A stretch of DNA of 64,000 bases from Sutcliffiella cohnii (GTDB lineage: Bacteria; Bacillota; Bacilli; Bacillales; Bacillaceae_I): NCBI RefSeq assembly GCF_002250055.1, contig NZ_CP018866.1, forward strand, positions 4,522,869-4,586,868. The letters run 5' to 3'. A program made the position numbers and the translations under genes. Under the pieces are notes generated by a model. That model saw nothing but the letters and a program-made list of their open reading frames with translations, had not been told where the DNA came from and ran no database searches. Shown in pieces: positions 42,595-51,507 of this stretch (position 1 is the stretch's first letter; each line of letters opens with the position of its first letter).

Positions 42595-43920
42595 CTACAT
42601 TCCTCCTAAGTCTTCTTTTGGTTGAAAGCTAATTTTATACCAATTATCACGATATTGATACATCCATATCGGTTCTAAAATAAATACCGGCTCATAAATC
42701 GTATCTCTTTTCAACTCATATCCAATTCTTAAATCTTGTAGGTTTTCAATTTCAAATCCAGGATTTCTTTTTAATTCTGCTAATGCAATATTTGAATTTG
42801 GTAACGTAACAGAAGCTACTTCGTTTCTAATGGTATATTTTAATTCAAACAAAGGCCTTACGTATTCATAAATTTCGTTATTCCGCCAGATTTGTACAAT
42901 CTCCGTCAAACCTTGAGTATTAATAACTGGATATCCATTTACATGTAGTCGAAACACAGATGTATGGTCTCGAAAGTCTCTCTTCCAACCCGCAAATAAA
43001 TATTTATCTGTCCAACCACTATGCTCATTGATAAAATCTATACTTGATTCAATTATTTTAAAATCAGATGTATTCATTGCATCCGCATTAACTGGATTAA
43101 CATATTGAAGTCTTGCATAGTTTTGGTCAATGGTCATGAGTCGATATCCATCCGTATAAACTTCTTCTGAGCCTGTTTCCTCTTTAGTCACTCTACTCGG
43201 ATCACTAAATAAGGCATTTTTGAAGTTTTCTGGTGAGTATAGATCTGCAAAATAATGCATGCGATTTAATTTTTTTTCTCCAAACGGCGCAAAAATGTCT
43301 TTCGTTGGTGAAATATCAATTTTACGATAGGCATCATATCTTACAGATGGACCAAAAAAGCTACGATCAACCATTAACAGATCTAAATTATGAACGAACG
43401 CTCGATAAATAAGACGTTCATCATAATTTACTAGATGAATAGTTGGATTTTCTTTGTTCCCGTCAACATCAATTACTACTCGATCTACTGATACGTTCGG
43501 AAAATCTACATCTTCTTGAAATTGTATAAAACGATTTAATGTTGATAGAGGGATTTCATCCGGTAAAACTACTTCAATTTTTCCTTTTCCGTGCATAAAG
43601 GAAGTAAAATCTTCTTGTGCGACTAGCGGAGAAATTTGTTCTATTGCTTGAACTCTCCACCTCTTTATTTCCTTCACTAACCGTTCTATTTCCTGTTGTT
43701 CCTCTGTTCCGTAATGTATACCATCATGATGAAAAAGTAATTTCATCGGTCTTATTAACGTTGATATATCATATTTATCTTTGATCGCTACATCTTGTAT
43801 AAGTTCTTCTCTTCCGATGTATTCATAGGCAGGCTGGTACGTCCATATATTCCAAGTTAGCAATAAACTAACGAGAACGAGTATAGTTAATATAATCGAT
43901 TTAATATTTTCGTATGTCAT
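42595..43920 (-). CDS. walH: WalH, membrane regulator of WalK
   Basis: 441 aa, YycH family. N-terminal helix 'SIILTILVLVSLLLTWNIWTYQP' with the conserved Trp-x-x-x-P end, and a large outside domain. Partner of WalI in negative control of WalK. Its ATG overlaps the walK stop by 4 bp (ATGA). Confidence 0.95.
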   Translation of the reverse strand: MTYENIKSIILTILVLVSLLLTWNIWTYQPAYEYIGREELIQDVAIKDKYDISTLIRPMKLLFHHDGIHYGTEEQQEIERLVKEIKRWRVQAIEQISPLVAQEDFTSFMHGKGKIEVVLPDEIPLSTLNRFIQFQEDVDFPNVSVDRVVIDVDGNKENPTIHLVNYDERLIYRAFVHNLDLLMVDRSFFGPSVRYDAYRKIDISPTKDIFAPFGEKKLNRMHYFADLYSPENFKNALFSDPSRVTKEETGSEEVYTDGYRLMTIDQNYARLQYVNPVNADAMNTSDFKIIESSIDFINEHSGWTDKYLFAGWKRDFRDHTSVFRLHVNGYPVINTQGLTEIVQIWRNNEIYEYVRPLFELKYTIRNEVASVTLPNSNIALAELKRNPGFEIENLQDLRIGYELKRDTIYEPVFILEPIWMYQYRDNWYKISFQPKEDLGGM

Positions 43921-45746
43921 GTCCAGTCATCCTCTTGATTATCAATTAAAGGCAAAGTAAAAAATATAGAAGTGCCTTTTCCTTCTTCACTTTTCGCCCA
44001 AATTCTACCGTCATGTGCCTCAATCATTTCTTTTGCAATCGCAAGGCCTAACCCTGTACCACCAAGTTTTCTCGTTCTCGCCTTATCAACACGGTAAAAA
44101 CGATCAAAGATTTTATCAAGATCTTTTGCAGGTATACCGACTCCTTCATCACTAATACAAATTTCAACATGTTGCTGTTGTACTTTTAAATGAAATGTAA
44201 CTGTACCGCCTTCAGGAGAATATTTCATCGCGTTTGAAATAATATTATCAAGCACTTGTGTAATTTTATCGATGTCTATATAAACGTATATATGCTCATT
44301 CGGTAAATCTCGTTGAAACGTTACATCGCTAGATTTTGATAATTCAAAGCGATCAATGACTCGATTTAGAAATGATACAACATCAAAGGAATCTTTTTGT
44401 AGCATATAGTCTTTTGAGTCCATTTTTGAAAGTTTCAGCAAATCATTAACTAACCGAATCATTCTTTCTGTTTCTTGCTGAGTTACATCCAAAAATTGAG
44501 GAGCAATTTTTTTGTCTTCCCAAGCTCCTTCTGTTAATGCCTCAATATAGCTTCTCATTGTAGTCAATGGAGTCCTTAATTCATGCGATACATTCGCTAC
44601 AAACTCGCGACGATCTTGATCTATTTTTGCTTGTTCCGTAATGTCATGCAAAACAGTAATTAAACCGTTAATAAACCCAGTTTCTTTTTGGATAACAGAA
44701 TTAGAAGCTCTCAATATTAATGGACTGTTTTTACTACTAAAATCTAAAATTAAAGAATCCTGTTCGGACATTAATGTTTCAAATGTATGGTCTTCTTCTA
44801 TTCCTAAAACTTCAACAATCGGCTTTGCTAACACTGTTTCACGTGGAACATTTAGCATTTTTAGCGCGGGTTCATTAATTAATATAACTCTTCCTTTTCG
44901 ATCCGTTGCAATAACGCCATCTGTCATATGAGATAGTACAGAGCTAAGTTTTCTCCGCTCCCCTTCCGTAGTAGCATTCGCTTCCTGTAATTTTTTGGTC
45001 AAATTATTGAAAGACAGAGCTAGCTGGCCTATTTCATCTTCCCCATAAATTTTTACTTTCCGTGAAAAATTACCTTTGGCCATCTCTATTGCTTGTTTTT
45101 TCATATCTGACATCGGCCTTGTAATCGTCCTAGCTAACAGAATTCCTAACGCAGCTGTAACAGCTAACGCGATAATTGTACCAGTCGCAAAGATATTGTT
45201 GATTTCTCTCATTTGACCGTACACATTTTCCATCGTAGCAATTAAGTATATGGCTCCGATTACCTCTTGGTTGTTCGTTTTTATCGGGGAAACAATAATC
45301 CGCATTCGGTTTCCAGTGTTAGGGTCAATAGCAAACTTTTTAGAAGGCGTCCCAACACCTAATGTTTGTTTTACTATTAACTCATTTGTTCTCTTACCGA
45401 CGTATTTTGATTGGTTGTAAGGATTAGATGTACCTAGCACTTTACTCTGACTATTAATTACACGTACTTCTAATATATCTTCCGAAGTAAAATCTTGTAG
45501 TATCCCTCTTATATCTTCTTCGATCGTGTTTGTCGTGTCATCTCTTGTCTTTTTCATTTCTTGCTCAATGTTATAGGCAAGAAGATTAATTCGTTCTTCT
45601 AATGAGGTTGAAAAGTTTTCTACTAGCTGCGTTTCTAATTGACGTACGAAATAAACACCGATAATCTGAATGGCTGTTAATATAAGCAACACGTATATTA
45701 ACACAAACTTTAGATGGATTGATTTAAAAAAACCTACTTTTTTCAT
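43917..45746 (-). CDS. walK: Essential cell-wall sensor histidine kinase WalK
   Basis: 609 aa. Two transmembrane helices (~10-30 and ~180-202) flank an extracytoplasmic PAS-like domain, then HAMP ('ARTITRPMSDMKKQAIEMA', ~205-255), PAS (~265-370), DHp with His in 'FVANVSHELRTPLTTMRSYI', and ATPase ('NAMKYSPEGG', 'DEGVGIP', 'GGTGLGLAIAKEMI'). Phosphorylates WalR to control peptidoglycan hydrolases. Complete in every domain. Gap to walR is 5 bp. Confidence 0.97.
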   Translation of the reverse strand: MKKVGFFKSIHLKFVLIYVLLILTAIQIIGVYFVRQLETQLVENFSTSLEERINLLAYNIEQEMKKTRDDTTNTIEEDIRGILQDFTSEDILEVRVINSQSKVLGTSNPYNQSKYVGKRTNELIVKQTLGVGTPSKKFAIDPNTGNRMRIIVSPIKTNNQEVIGAIYLIATMENVYGQMREINNIFATGTIIALAVTAALGILLARTITRPMSDMKKQAIEMAKGNFSRKVKIYGEDEIGQLALSFNNLTKKLQEANATTEGERRKLSSVLSHMTDGVIATDRKGRVILINEPALKMLNVPRETVLAKPIVEVLGIEEDHTFETLMSEQDSLILDFSSKNSPLILRASNSVIQKETGFINGLITVLHDITEQAKIDQDRREFVANVSHELRTPLTTMRSYIEALTEGAWEDKKIAPQFLDVTQQETERMIRLVNDLLKLSKMDSKDYMLQKDSFDVVSFLNRVIDRFELSKSSDVTFQRDLPNEHIYVYIDIDKITQVLDNIISNAMKYSPEGGTVTFHLKVQQQHVEICISDEGVGIPAKDLDKIFDRFYRVDKARTRKLGGTGLGLAIAKEMIEAHDGRIWAKSEEGKGTSIFFTLPLIDNQEDDWT

Positions 45747-45751
45747 CGTGT

Positions 45752-46456
45752 TTACTCCTGGTCTGAATTACGCAGATAATACCCTACCCCTCGTCTAGTT
45801 ACAATTGCAGTTGGATTACTTGGATTATCTTCTATTTTTTCTCTTAATCGACGAATCGTTACATCGACTGTTCGAACGTCTCCAAAGTAATCATATCCCC
45901 AAACTGTTTGTAACAGATGTTCACGAGTCATGACTTGTCCGATATTTTTCGCTAAATAATGTAATAACTCAAATTCACGATGCGTTAATTCAATCATGTC
46001 ACCACGTTTTGTTACCATATAAGCACTTGGATGAATAATTAAAGAACCTACTTTAATTTCAGCAGAATCATCTTCTACTTCTGCTGCTTTTTGTTGATGA
46101 CGACGTAAATTAGCTTTTACTCTGGCAATTAGTTCACGTGTACTAAACGGTTTCGTAACGTAGTCATCAGCTCCTAGTTCTAGACCTAACACTTTATCTA
46201 TTTCTGAATCCTTTGCTGTTAACATAATAATAGGCATATCATATTTTTTACGAACTTCACGGCACACTTCCATACCGTCCTTTTGAGGTAGCATTATATC
46301 TAATAGTATTAAATCTGGCTTAATCTCATCTACTTTCTCTACTGCCTCTTCACCATCATATGCACAATGGACTTCATAGCCTTCCTTTTGTAAGTTAAAC
46401 ATTAATATATCTGCAATTGGCTTTTCATCGTCTACTACTAGTATTCGTTTATCCAT
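45752..46456 (-). CDS. walR: Essential response regulator WalR
   Basis: 234 aa, OmpR/PhoB class. Receiver: acidic 'VVDDEKPI', Asp53 in 'LILLDIMLP', Lys in 'VTKPFS'. DNA-binding winged helix with '[32 protein letters not shown]' in parts. First gene of walRKHIJ, with AAGGAGAGA upstream. Recognises TGTWAH-N5-TGTWAH; one such candidate lies before the nearby M23 gene. Confidence 0.98.
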   Translation of the reverse strand: MDKRILVVDDEKPIADILMFNLQKEGYEVHCAYDGEEAVEKVDEIKPDLILLDIMLPQKDGMEVCREVRKKYDMPIIMLTAKDSEIDKVLGLELGADDYVTKPFSTRELIARVKANLRRHQQKAAEVEDDSAEIKVGSLIIHPSAYMVTKRGDMIELTHREFELLHYLAKNIGQVMTREHLLQTVWGYDYFGDVRTVDVTIRRLREKIEDNPSNPTAIVTRRGVGYYLRNSDQE

Positions 46457-46632
46457 AAGTATCTCTCCTTCATCTTTAGCGATAATCTATTTATATTTTT
46501 TTATTTGTGTTCATTTTCTCTCTATTAACTTTACCATGTCAACCATTGTAAATCATCTAGTTAACCTATTTGGAAAATATTATTGGTACTTTTATAAGTC
46601 TACCTTGAGAATAGCATCGTAGTTTTATGTTA

Positions 46633-46893
46633 GTCGTTTCACTTCGCTACAGACACTTGCTTGGTCGACCGTACCGCGACGTCCTGTCGCACGGTCGACA
46701 CTAGCACATCCTGTGCGTCGCCGCGGGGAGATGTCTAGCTTCGGCGGCTAGGTCCGGCTCAAACTTTCATTTATCTCCTGCGGAAAAGCTCCAGTTTGAT
46801 TGGACCTAAGCGAGACGCCTACGCTTTTCATGGAGCCGAGCCTCCCTCTTCTCCCGCAGGAGTCAAGTGTCTTCCGCTCCGTTCCACTCACGG
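46633..46893. repeat. GC-rich repeat element of the Bacillaceae type
   Basis: A ~260-bp stretch much richer in G+C than its surroundings. It contains the near-perfect hairpin GTCGACCGT / ACGGTCGAC (46664-46699) with an inner GCGAC/GTCGC stem, then 'TCTAGCTTCGGCGGCTAGG' and 'GGACCTAAGCGAGACGCCTACGC', phrases found repeatedly in intergenic DNA of related bacilli. No ORF of its own. The rest of the 46457-47009 gap is ordinary AT-rich promoter DNA of walR and an unassigned spacer. Confidence 0.6.
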
Positions 46894-47008
46894 TTCTATA
46901 TCTTAAAAGGTAAAATATTGTAGCAATAAGGAGTTTCTATTTTTCATACCCATGGTTCAAGTTTTTCTTGTAATGGTCTACCTCTTATATCAAATACGAT
47001 AAAGGGTT

Positions 47009-47048
47009 AAAAAAACCTCCAGCAACTTTTAAAATGCTAGAGGTTTTT
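47009..47048 (-). terminator. Terminator of the M23 gene
   Basis: AAAAACCTC-AGCA / TGCT-GAGGTTTTT with a 10-nt loop, followed on the minus strand by TTTTTTAACC. Confidence 0.8.
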
Positions 47049-47066
47049 ACTAATCTATTATCTATA

Positions 47067-48554
47067 TTATCTATTTAAAAATTGTAGTGGATCACGTACA
47101 ACACCATTTTGATGCACTTCAAAGTGTAAGTGAATTCCAGTAGAGTGACCTGTCGAACCCATTACTCCAATTTGTTGACCTTGAGCTACTGTTTGGCCTT
47201 TTGAAACAGAGATCGAAGATAAGTGAGCGTATAGCGTTTTAAGTCCATTTTGATGGTTAATAATAACTTTGTTTCCGAATGCGCCATCATAGCCTGCAAA
47301 CTCTACTACACCGTTATCAGCTGCTTTAATCGTATAATTGCTCGGTCTAGCAATATCAATTCCGTTATGCATTCGTCCCCATCTATAACCCATTTTACTA
47401 GAAATGTACCCTCCAGAAGCTGGCCATGCTAGTGTCCCGTTTCCTCTAGAAGGGATAACTTTCGTACCTTTTAAAACGATTTGGTCAACAGCTTCTTTTG
47501 TTACCTTCTCTTCTTTAATTTCAGTACTAACTGTTTTCCCATTTTCTAACGTTACAACCGAATGGATAGACTTTTCTCCATTCTCTCCTTTTTGTTTTAC
47601 TTTCGTTTCACCTTTTAACATATTGCTATCTTCTTCTACTTGCTGTTTATATGGAACTTCTTCTGTAACACGCATTTCCTTCATTACAACAATATGTATA
47701 AATGGTTTAAAAGCTGTAACATTTAACTCATCACCAATACGTAATAAAGAGTCTTCAGAAATATCATTATTAAGATCTAATAGCTCTGCAGTAGTTAAAC
47801 CATGATCTTGAGCAATAGAACCTAATACATCACCTGCTGCTACTTCATACGTTTGTTCTTCGAGTGTACCTTTTTTCAAGTACGTAACAGCCTCTTCTGT
47901 AGATAATATTTCTTTTGGCAAAATTTCTTTTGATAAAACTGAAACTTTTTCTGTCATTACTACGTCTAATAAACGAGTTTCATTTTCTTGAAGTTTAGGT
48001 AGTTCCTCTTCAAGTGATTTTCTTAATTCCAATTCTTGTAGTTCTTCCTCTGATACGAAGTCAAGCTTTAGTTGTTTTATCACTTCTTCCGCTACTTCTT
48101 CAGACGCTAAATAAACGATTGGCTCACCGTCAATAACAATAGCAGAAGCATTAGCCTTTACTTCTACTTGATCTACTGCTTTTTTTACAGTACTTTCATT
48201 TTCCGCATTCGGTCGGAATGTAGTTTCTGGAATAAAGGAAACTTGATTTCCAATCGTTAATTCTAGCTGTTTAAAATTCTTCTGTTCTGCATCGATTTTT
48301 GAATCTAATGCATTCTCAAGAATAGAAGTATCGTCAACAGAACCAATACGCTCACCGTTCACATAAACGTGATATATAGTTCCTATAGAACTTTGGCTAG
48401 CGTGAGCAGTGTAAACACCTAATGTTAATGTAGCTACCGCTACTGTTGAAATAACACCTTTTTTTGCTATGTTTATTAGTTTATAGTCGATTGGCTTTAT
48501 ATTATTAAGTTTTTTTCGGTATGTATTGTATAAAGTTTTGATATGGCTGATCAT
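47067..48554 (-). CDS. LysM/G5/M23 cell-wall endopeptidase
   Basis: 495 aa. A Lys-rich start and one membrane/signal segment ('VISTVAVATLTLGVYTAHA', ~35-52). Then a domain of unknown fold (~55-230), LysM ('YEVAAGDVLGSIAQDHGL', ~235-280), G5 (~285-370), and an M23 lytic domain at the end with metal-binding 'HNGIDIARPSNY' and catalytic 'GHSTGIHLHFEVH'. It should cut peptide cross-bridges in peptidoglycan. A neighbour of walRKHIJ, and a possible WalR box lies upstream. Confidence 0.9.
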   Translation of the reverse strand: MISHIKTLYNTYRKKLNNIKPIDYKLINIAKKGVISTVAVATLTLGVYTAHASQSSIGTIYHVYVNGERIGSVDDTSILENALDSKIDAEQKNFKQLELTIGNQVSFIPETTFRPNAENESTVKKAVDQVEVKANASAIVIDGEPIVYLASEEVAEEVIKQLKLDFVSEEELQELELRKSLEEELPKLQENETRLLDVVMTEKVSVLSKEILPKEILSTEEAVTYLKKGTLEEQTYEVAAGDVLGSIAQDHGLTTAELLDLNNDISEDSLLRIGDELNVTAFKPFIHIVVMKEMRVTEEVPYKQQVEEDSNMLKGETKVKQKGENGEKSIHSVVTLENGKTVSTEIKEEKVTKEAVDQIVLKGTKVIPSRGNGTLAWPASGGYISSKMGYRWGRMHNGIDIARPSNYTIKAADNGVVEFAGYDGAFGNKVIINHQNGLKTLYAHLSSISVSKGQTVAQGQQIGVMGSTGHSTGIHLHFEVHQNGVVRDPLQFLNR

Positions 48555-48876
48555 GGTATTTCCCCCTGATATCCAATAATCTTTTAAGATAGGTCTTTTA
48601 TACCTATCATTATTTTTTCTGACTTTACTAACATACCATATTTTAATAAAAAAGTAGAATAGTTGGATGAAAGATGTAACATAAATGTATTATTAGTGTC
48701 ATATTTGCCCGTTTTTTGAAACATTTTTGTACAAAATGCTTCTATTTTACCTAGTAAAGACTACTTATCCTCTATATTTATCAATCTTTCCATTTATATT
48801 AACCTTTTGTTTTTAACTTGCATGTCTACCTATAATTTTTTTAATCCTTTTATTACCAGTCCCTTTAAATAAAAAA
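48555..48876. other. Gap before the M23 gene with one WalR-like box
   Basis: TGTAACATAAATGTATT at 48675-48691 fits the WalR consensus TGTWAH-N5-TGTWAH except for one base. It is 120 bp before the M23 start. No other element is visible. Confidence 0.3.
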
Positions 48877-48913
48877 GAAAACACACTAACCGATTATAGT
48901 TAGTGTGTTTTTA
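48877..48913 (-). terminator. Terminator of the tRNA operon
   Basis: Perfect stem AAAACACACTAAC / GTTAGTGTGTTTT with an 8-nt loop, followed by TTTATTTTTT... on the minus strand; it begins 4 bp after tRNA-Phe. Confidence 0.85.
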
Positions 48914-48917
48914 TAAG

Positions 48918-48990
48918 TGGCTCGGGACGGAATCGAACCGCCGACACATGGATTTTCAGTCCATTGCTCTACCGACTGAGCTACCGAGCC
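48918..48990 (-). tRNA. tRNA-Phe (GAA)
   Basis: 73-nt cloverleaf, acceptor GGCTCGG / CCGAGCC, anticodon GAA in 'GGACTGAAAATCC', T-loop TTCGATT. CCA is not encoded. Last gene of the Lys-Glu-Asp-Phe operon. Confidence 0.97.
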
Positions 48991-49080
48991 ATATTATTAT
49001 ATAAAGGCCTAAACCTTATTTACTTGTCCATTGTACACTTCTCAAGTCACTTAATCAAGATGCAATGTATATGTAAATGG

Positions 49081-49153
49081 CGGTCCCGACGGGAATCGAA
49101 CCCGCGATCTCCTGCGTGACAGGCAGGCATGTTAACCGCTACACCACGGGACC
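49081..49153 (-). tRNA. tRNA-Asp (GTC)
   Basis: Acceptor GGTCCCG / CGGGACC, anticodon GTC in 'GCCTGTCACGC', D-loop AGCGGTTAA. CCA is encoded at 49078-49080. Confidence 0.97.
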
Positions 49154-49201
49154 TCTTAATAATCTCTTTTATCGCTTTATTGCACATTATGTATATAATG
49201 G

Positions 49202-49273
49202 TGACCCGTACGGGATTCGAACCCGTGTTACCGCCGTGAAAGGGCGGTGTCTTAACCGCTTGACCAACGGGCC
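49202..49273 (-). tRNA. tRNA-Glu (TTC)
   Basis: Acceptor GGCCCGT / ACGGGTC (one G-T pair), anticodon TTC in 'GCCCTTTCACGGC'. CCA is encoded at 49199-49201. Confidence 0.97.
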
Positions 49274-49283
49274 ATTTCAATGG

Positions 49284-49356
49284 TGTGCCATGAAGGACTC
49301 GAACCTTCGACCCTCTGATTAAAAGTCAGATGCTCTACCGACTGAGCTAATGGCAC
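49284..49356 (-). tRNA. tRNA-Lys (TTT)
   Basis: Acceptor GTGCCAT / ATGGCAC, anticodon TTT in 'CTGACTTTTAATCAG'. CCA is encoded at 49281-49283. Its first 26 nt (49331-49356) are repeated intact three more times at higher coordinates, upstream in transcription. Confidence 0.97.
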
Positions 49357-49508
49357 ATATAATAAATACTGCCTAAATATTTATACTTTTGTTAGTTTGC
49401 GACCTTTTCGAGGAAGCTTTTCCTTTTGTCGTCCATGCCTCAGGATGATTATTCAAGAAGCATCTCGGCATGTACGCTGAAGCATATGCTTCGTAGCTTA
49501 TTCCGACG
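49357..49508 (-). ncRNA. Body A1: candidate structured RNA between tRNA-Lys half and intact tRNA-Lys
   Basis: 152 nt after the tRNA half at 49509-49534. Identical to body A2 at 49715-49866. On the plus strand, CATGCC (49434-49439) pairs with GGCATG (49467-49472), and CGAC (49400-49403) with GTCG (49428-49431). Body B keeps both stems with different bases. A GAAGCATATGCTTC palindrome is present at 49479-49492. Confidence 0.45.
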
Positions 49509-49534
49509 TGCTCTACCGACTGAGCTAATGGCAC
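49509..49534 (-). pseudogene. tRNA-Lys 5' half, copy 2
   Basis: Identical to nucleotides 1-26 of the tRNA-Lys at 49284-49356 (acceptor 5' strand plus the whole D arm), then unrelated sequence. No anticodon arm, T arm or 3' acceptor. Confidence 0.85.
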
Positions 49535-49688
49535 ATATAATATTAATTTCGGCCTAAATATTTATGTTGTTGTTATTTTGCAACTTTTTCAAAGGAGCTT
49601 ACTCTGTTGTGTCCTCGTCTCAGGAAGCTTATCCAAGAAGTGGCTCGACGAGTACAACTCGCTGTCTTTTCGGTGAAGCGTTGCTCGT
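49535..49688 (-). ncRNA. Body B: diverged version of the candidate structured RNA
   Basis: 154 nt, clearly alignable to A but substituted in many places. Stem pairs CTCGTC (49614-49619) / GACGAG (49647-49652) and CAAC (49581-49584) / GTTG (49606-49609) replace A's pairs by compensatory changes. The loop of the first stem is 27 nt in both A and B, and shares TCAGGA, CCAAGAAG-like blocks. Confidence 0.45.
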
Positions 49689-49714
49689 TGCTCTACCGAC
49701 TGAGCTAATGGCAC
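49689..49714 (-). pseudogene. tRNA-Lys 5' half, copy 3
   Basis: Perfect copy of the first 26 nt of tRNA-Lys, ending at the same base as the other halves. Confidence 0.85.
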
Positions 49715-49866
49715 ATATAATAAATACTGCCTAAATATTTATACTTTTGTTAGTTTGCGACCTTTTCGAGGAAGCTTTTCCTTTTGTCGTCCATGCCTCA
49801 GGATGATTATTCAAGAAGCATCTCGGCATGTACGCTGAAGCATATGCTTCGTAGCTTATTCCGACG
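49715..49866 (-). ncRNA. Body A2: second identical copy of body A
   Basis: Base-for-base equal to 49357-49508. Together with its tRNA half it is a perfect 178-bp repeat of 49331-49508. Confidence 0.45.
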
Positions 49867-49892
49867 TGCTCTACCGACTGAGCTAATGGCAC
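49867..49892 (-). pseudogene. tRNA-Lys 5' half, copy 4
   Basis: Perfect copy of the first 26 nt of tRNA-Lys, first in the transcription direction. The upstream flank shares ATATAATATTAAT with copy 2 and then differs. 49893-50010 has no ORF. Confidence 0.85.
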
Positions 49893-50010
49893 ATATAATA
49901 TTAATGCACTTATTATGGTAATCTACTGCTTAAATAATGTATCAGCAGCAGCGACGTTTTTTATAATATCATAACTGGGGCAAATAAAGCAATAGTTTTT
50001 ATAAAAAAAT

Positions 50011-50044
50011 AAACCCCTTTTCTTCAAATAAGAAAAGAGGTTAT
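50011..50044 (-). terminator. Terminator of purA
   Basis: AACCTCTTTTCTT / AAGAAAAGGGGTT with an 8-nt loop, followed by TATTTTTTTATA on the minus strand, 6 bp after the purA stop. Confidence 0.75.
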
Positions 50045-50049
50045 TTCTA

Positions 50050-51354
<1,305 letters not shown>

Positions 51355-51389
51355 TTATGTAGACTATACTTTTCATTGAAACATTCATT

Positions 51390-51418
51390 AGTTTATCAAT
51401 ATTTTACGTTCAAGTCAA
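51390..51418 (-). promoter_or_regulatory. Promoter of purA
   Basis: TTGACT and TAAACT with exactly 17 bp between on the minus strand. Confidence 0.7.
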
Positions 51419-51421
51419 ACA

Positions 51422-51466
51422 AAACACGAACGATATTTTAGTATTTTCATATATTCGTTCGTAATA
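51422..51466. promoter_or_regulatory. PurR operator (two inverted PurBoxes) upstream of purA
   Basis: CGAACG cores at 51427-51432 (plus) and 51456-51461 (minus), in inverted PurBox-like 14-mers with a 17-bp gap, the spacing PurR needs. They adjoin the -35 box of purA. Confidence 0.6.
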
Positions 51467-51476
51467 TTTTACAAGA

Positions 51477-51507
51477 AAGAAAAAACACCTATTAATAATA
51501 GGTGTTA
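51477..51507 (-). terminator. Terminator at the end of dnaC
   Basis: AACACCTATT / AATAGGTGTT with a 3-nt loop and TTTTTTCTTTC after it on the minus strand; overlaps the stop codon. Confidence 0.65.

Noticed and set aside
46633-46893. Small protein gene in the GC-rich stretch
   Set aside because: No frame with a start and ribosome site spans it; inverted repeats explain the composition better.
49047-49322. Open frames of 77 and 81 codons on both strands
   Set aside because: They cover tRNA-Asp, tRNA-Glu and part of tRNA-Lys; the protein reading is an artefact of structured RNA genes.
49331-49892. CRISPR or prophage att-site array
   Set aside because: Units are ~180 bp with near-identical bodies instead of unique spacers; the repeated tRNA part is the 5' half and no integrase is present.
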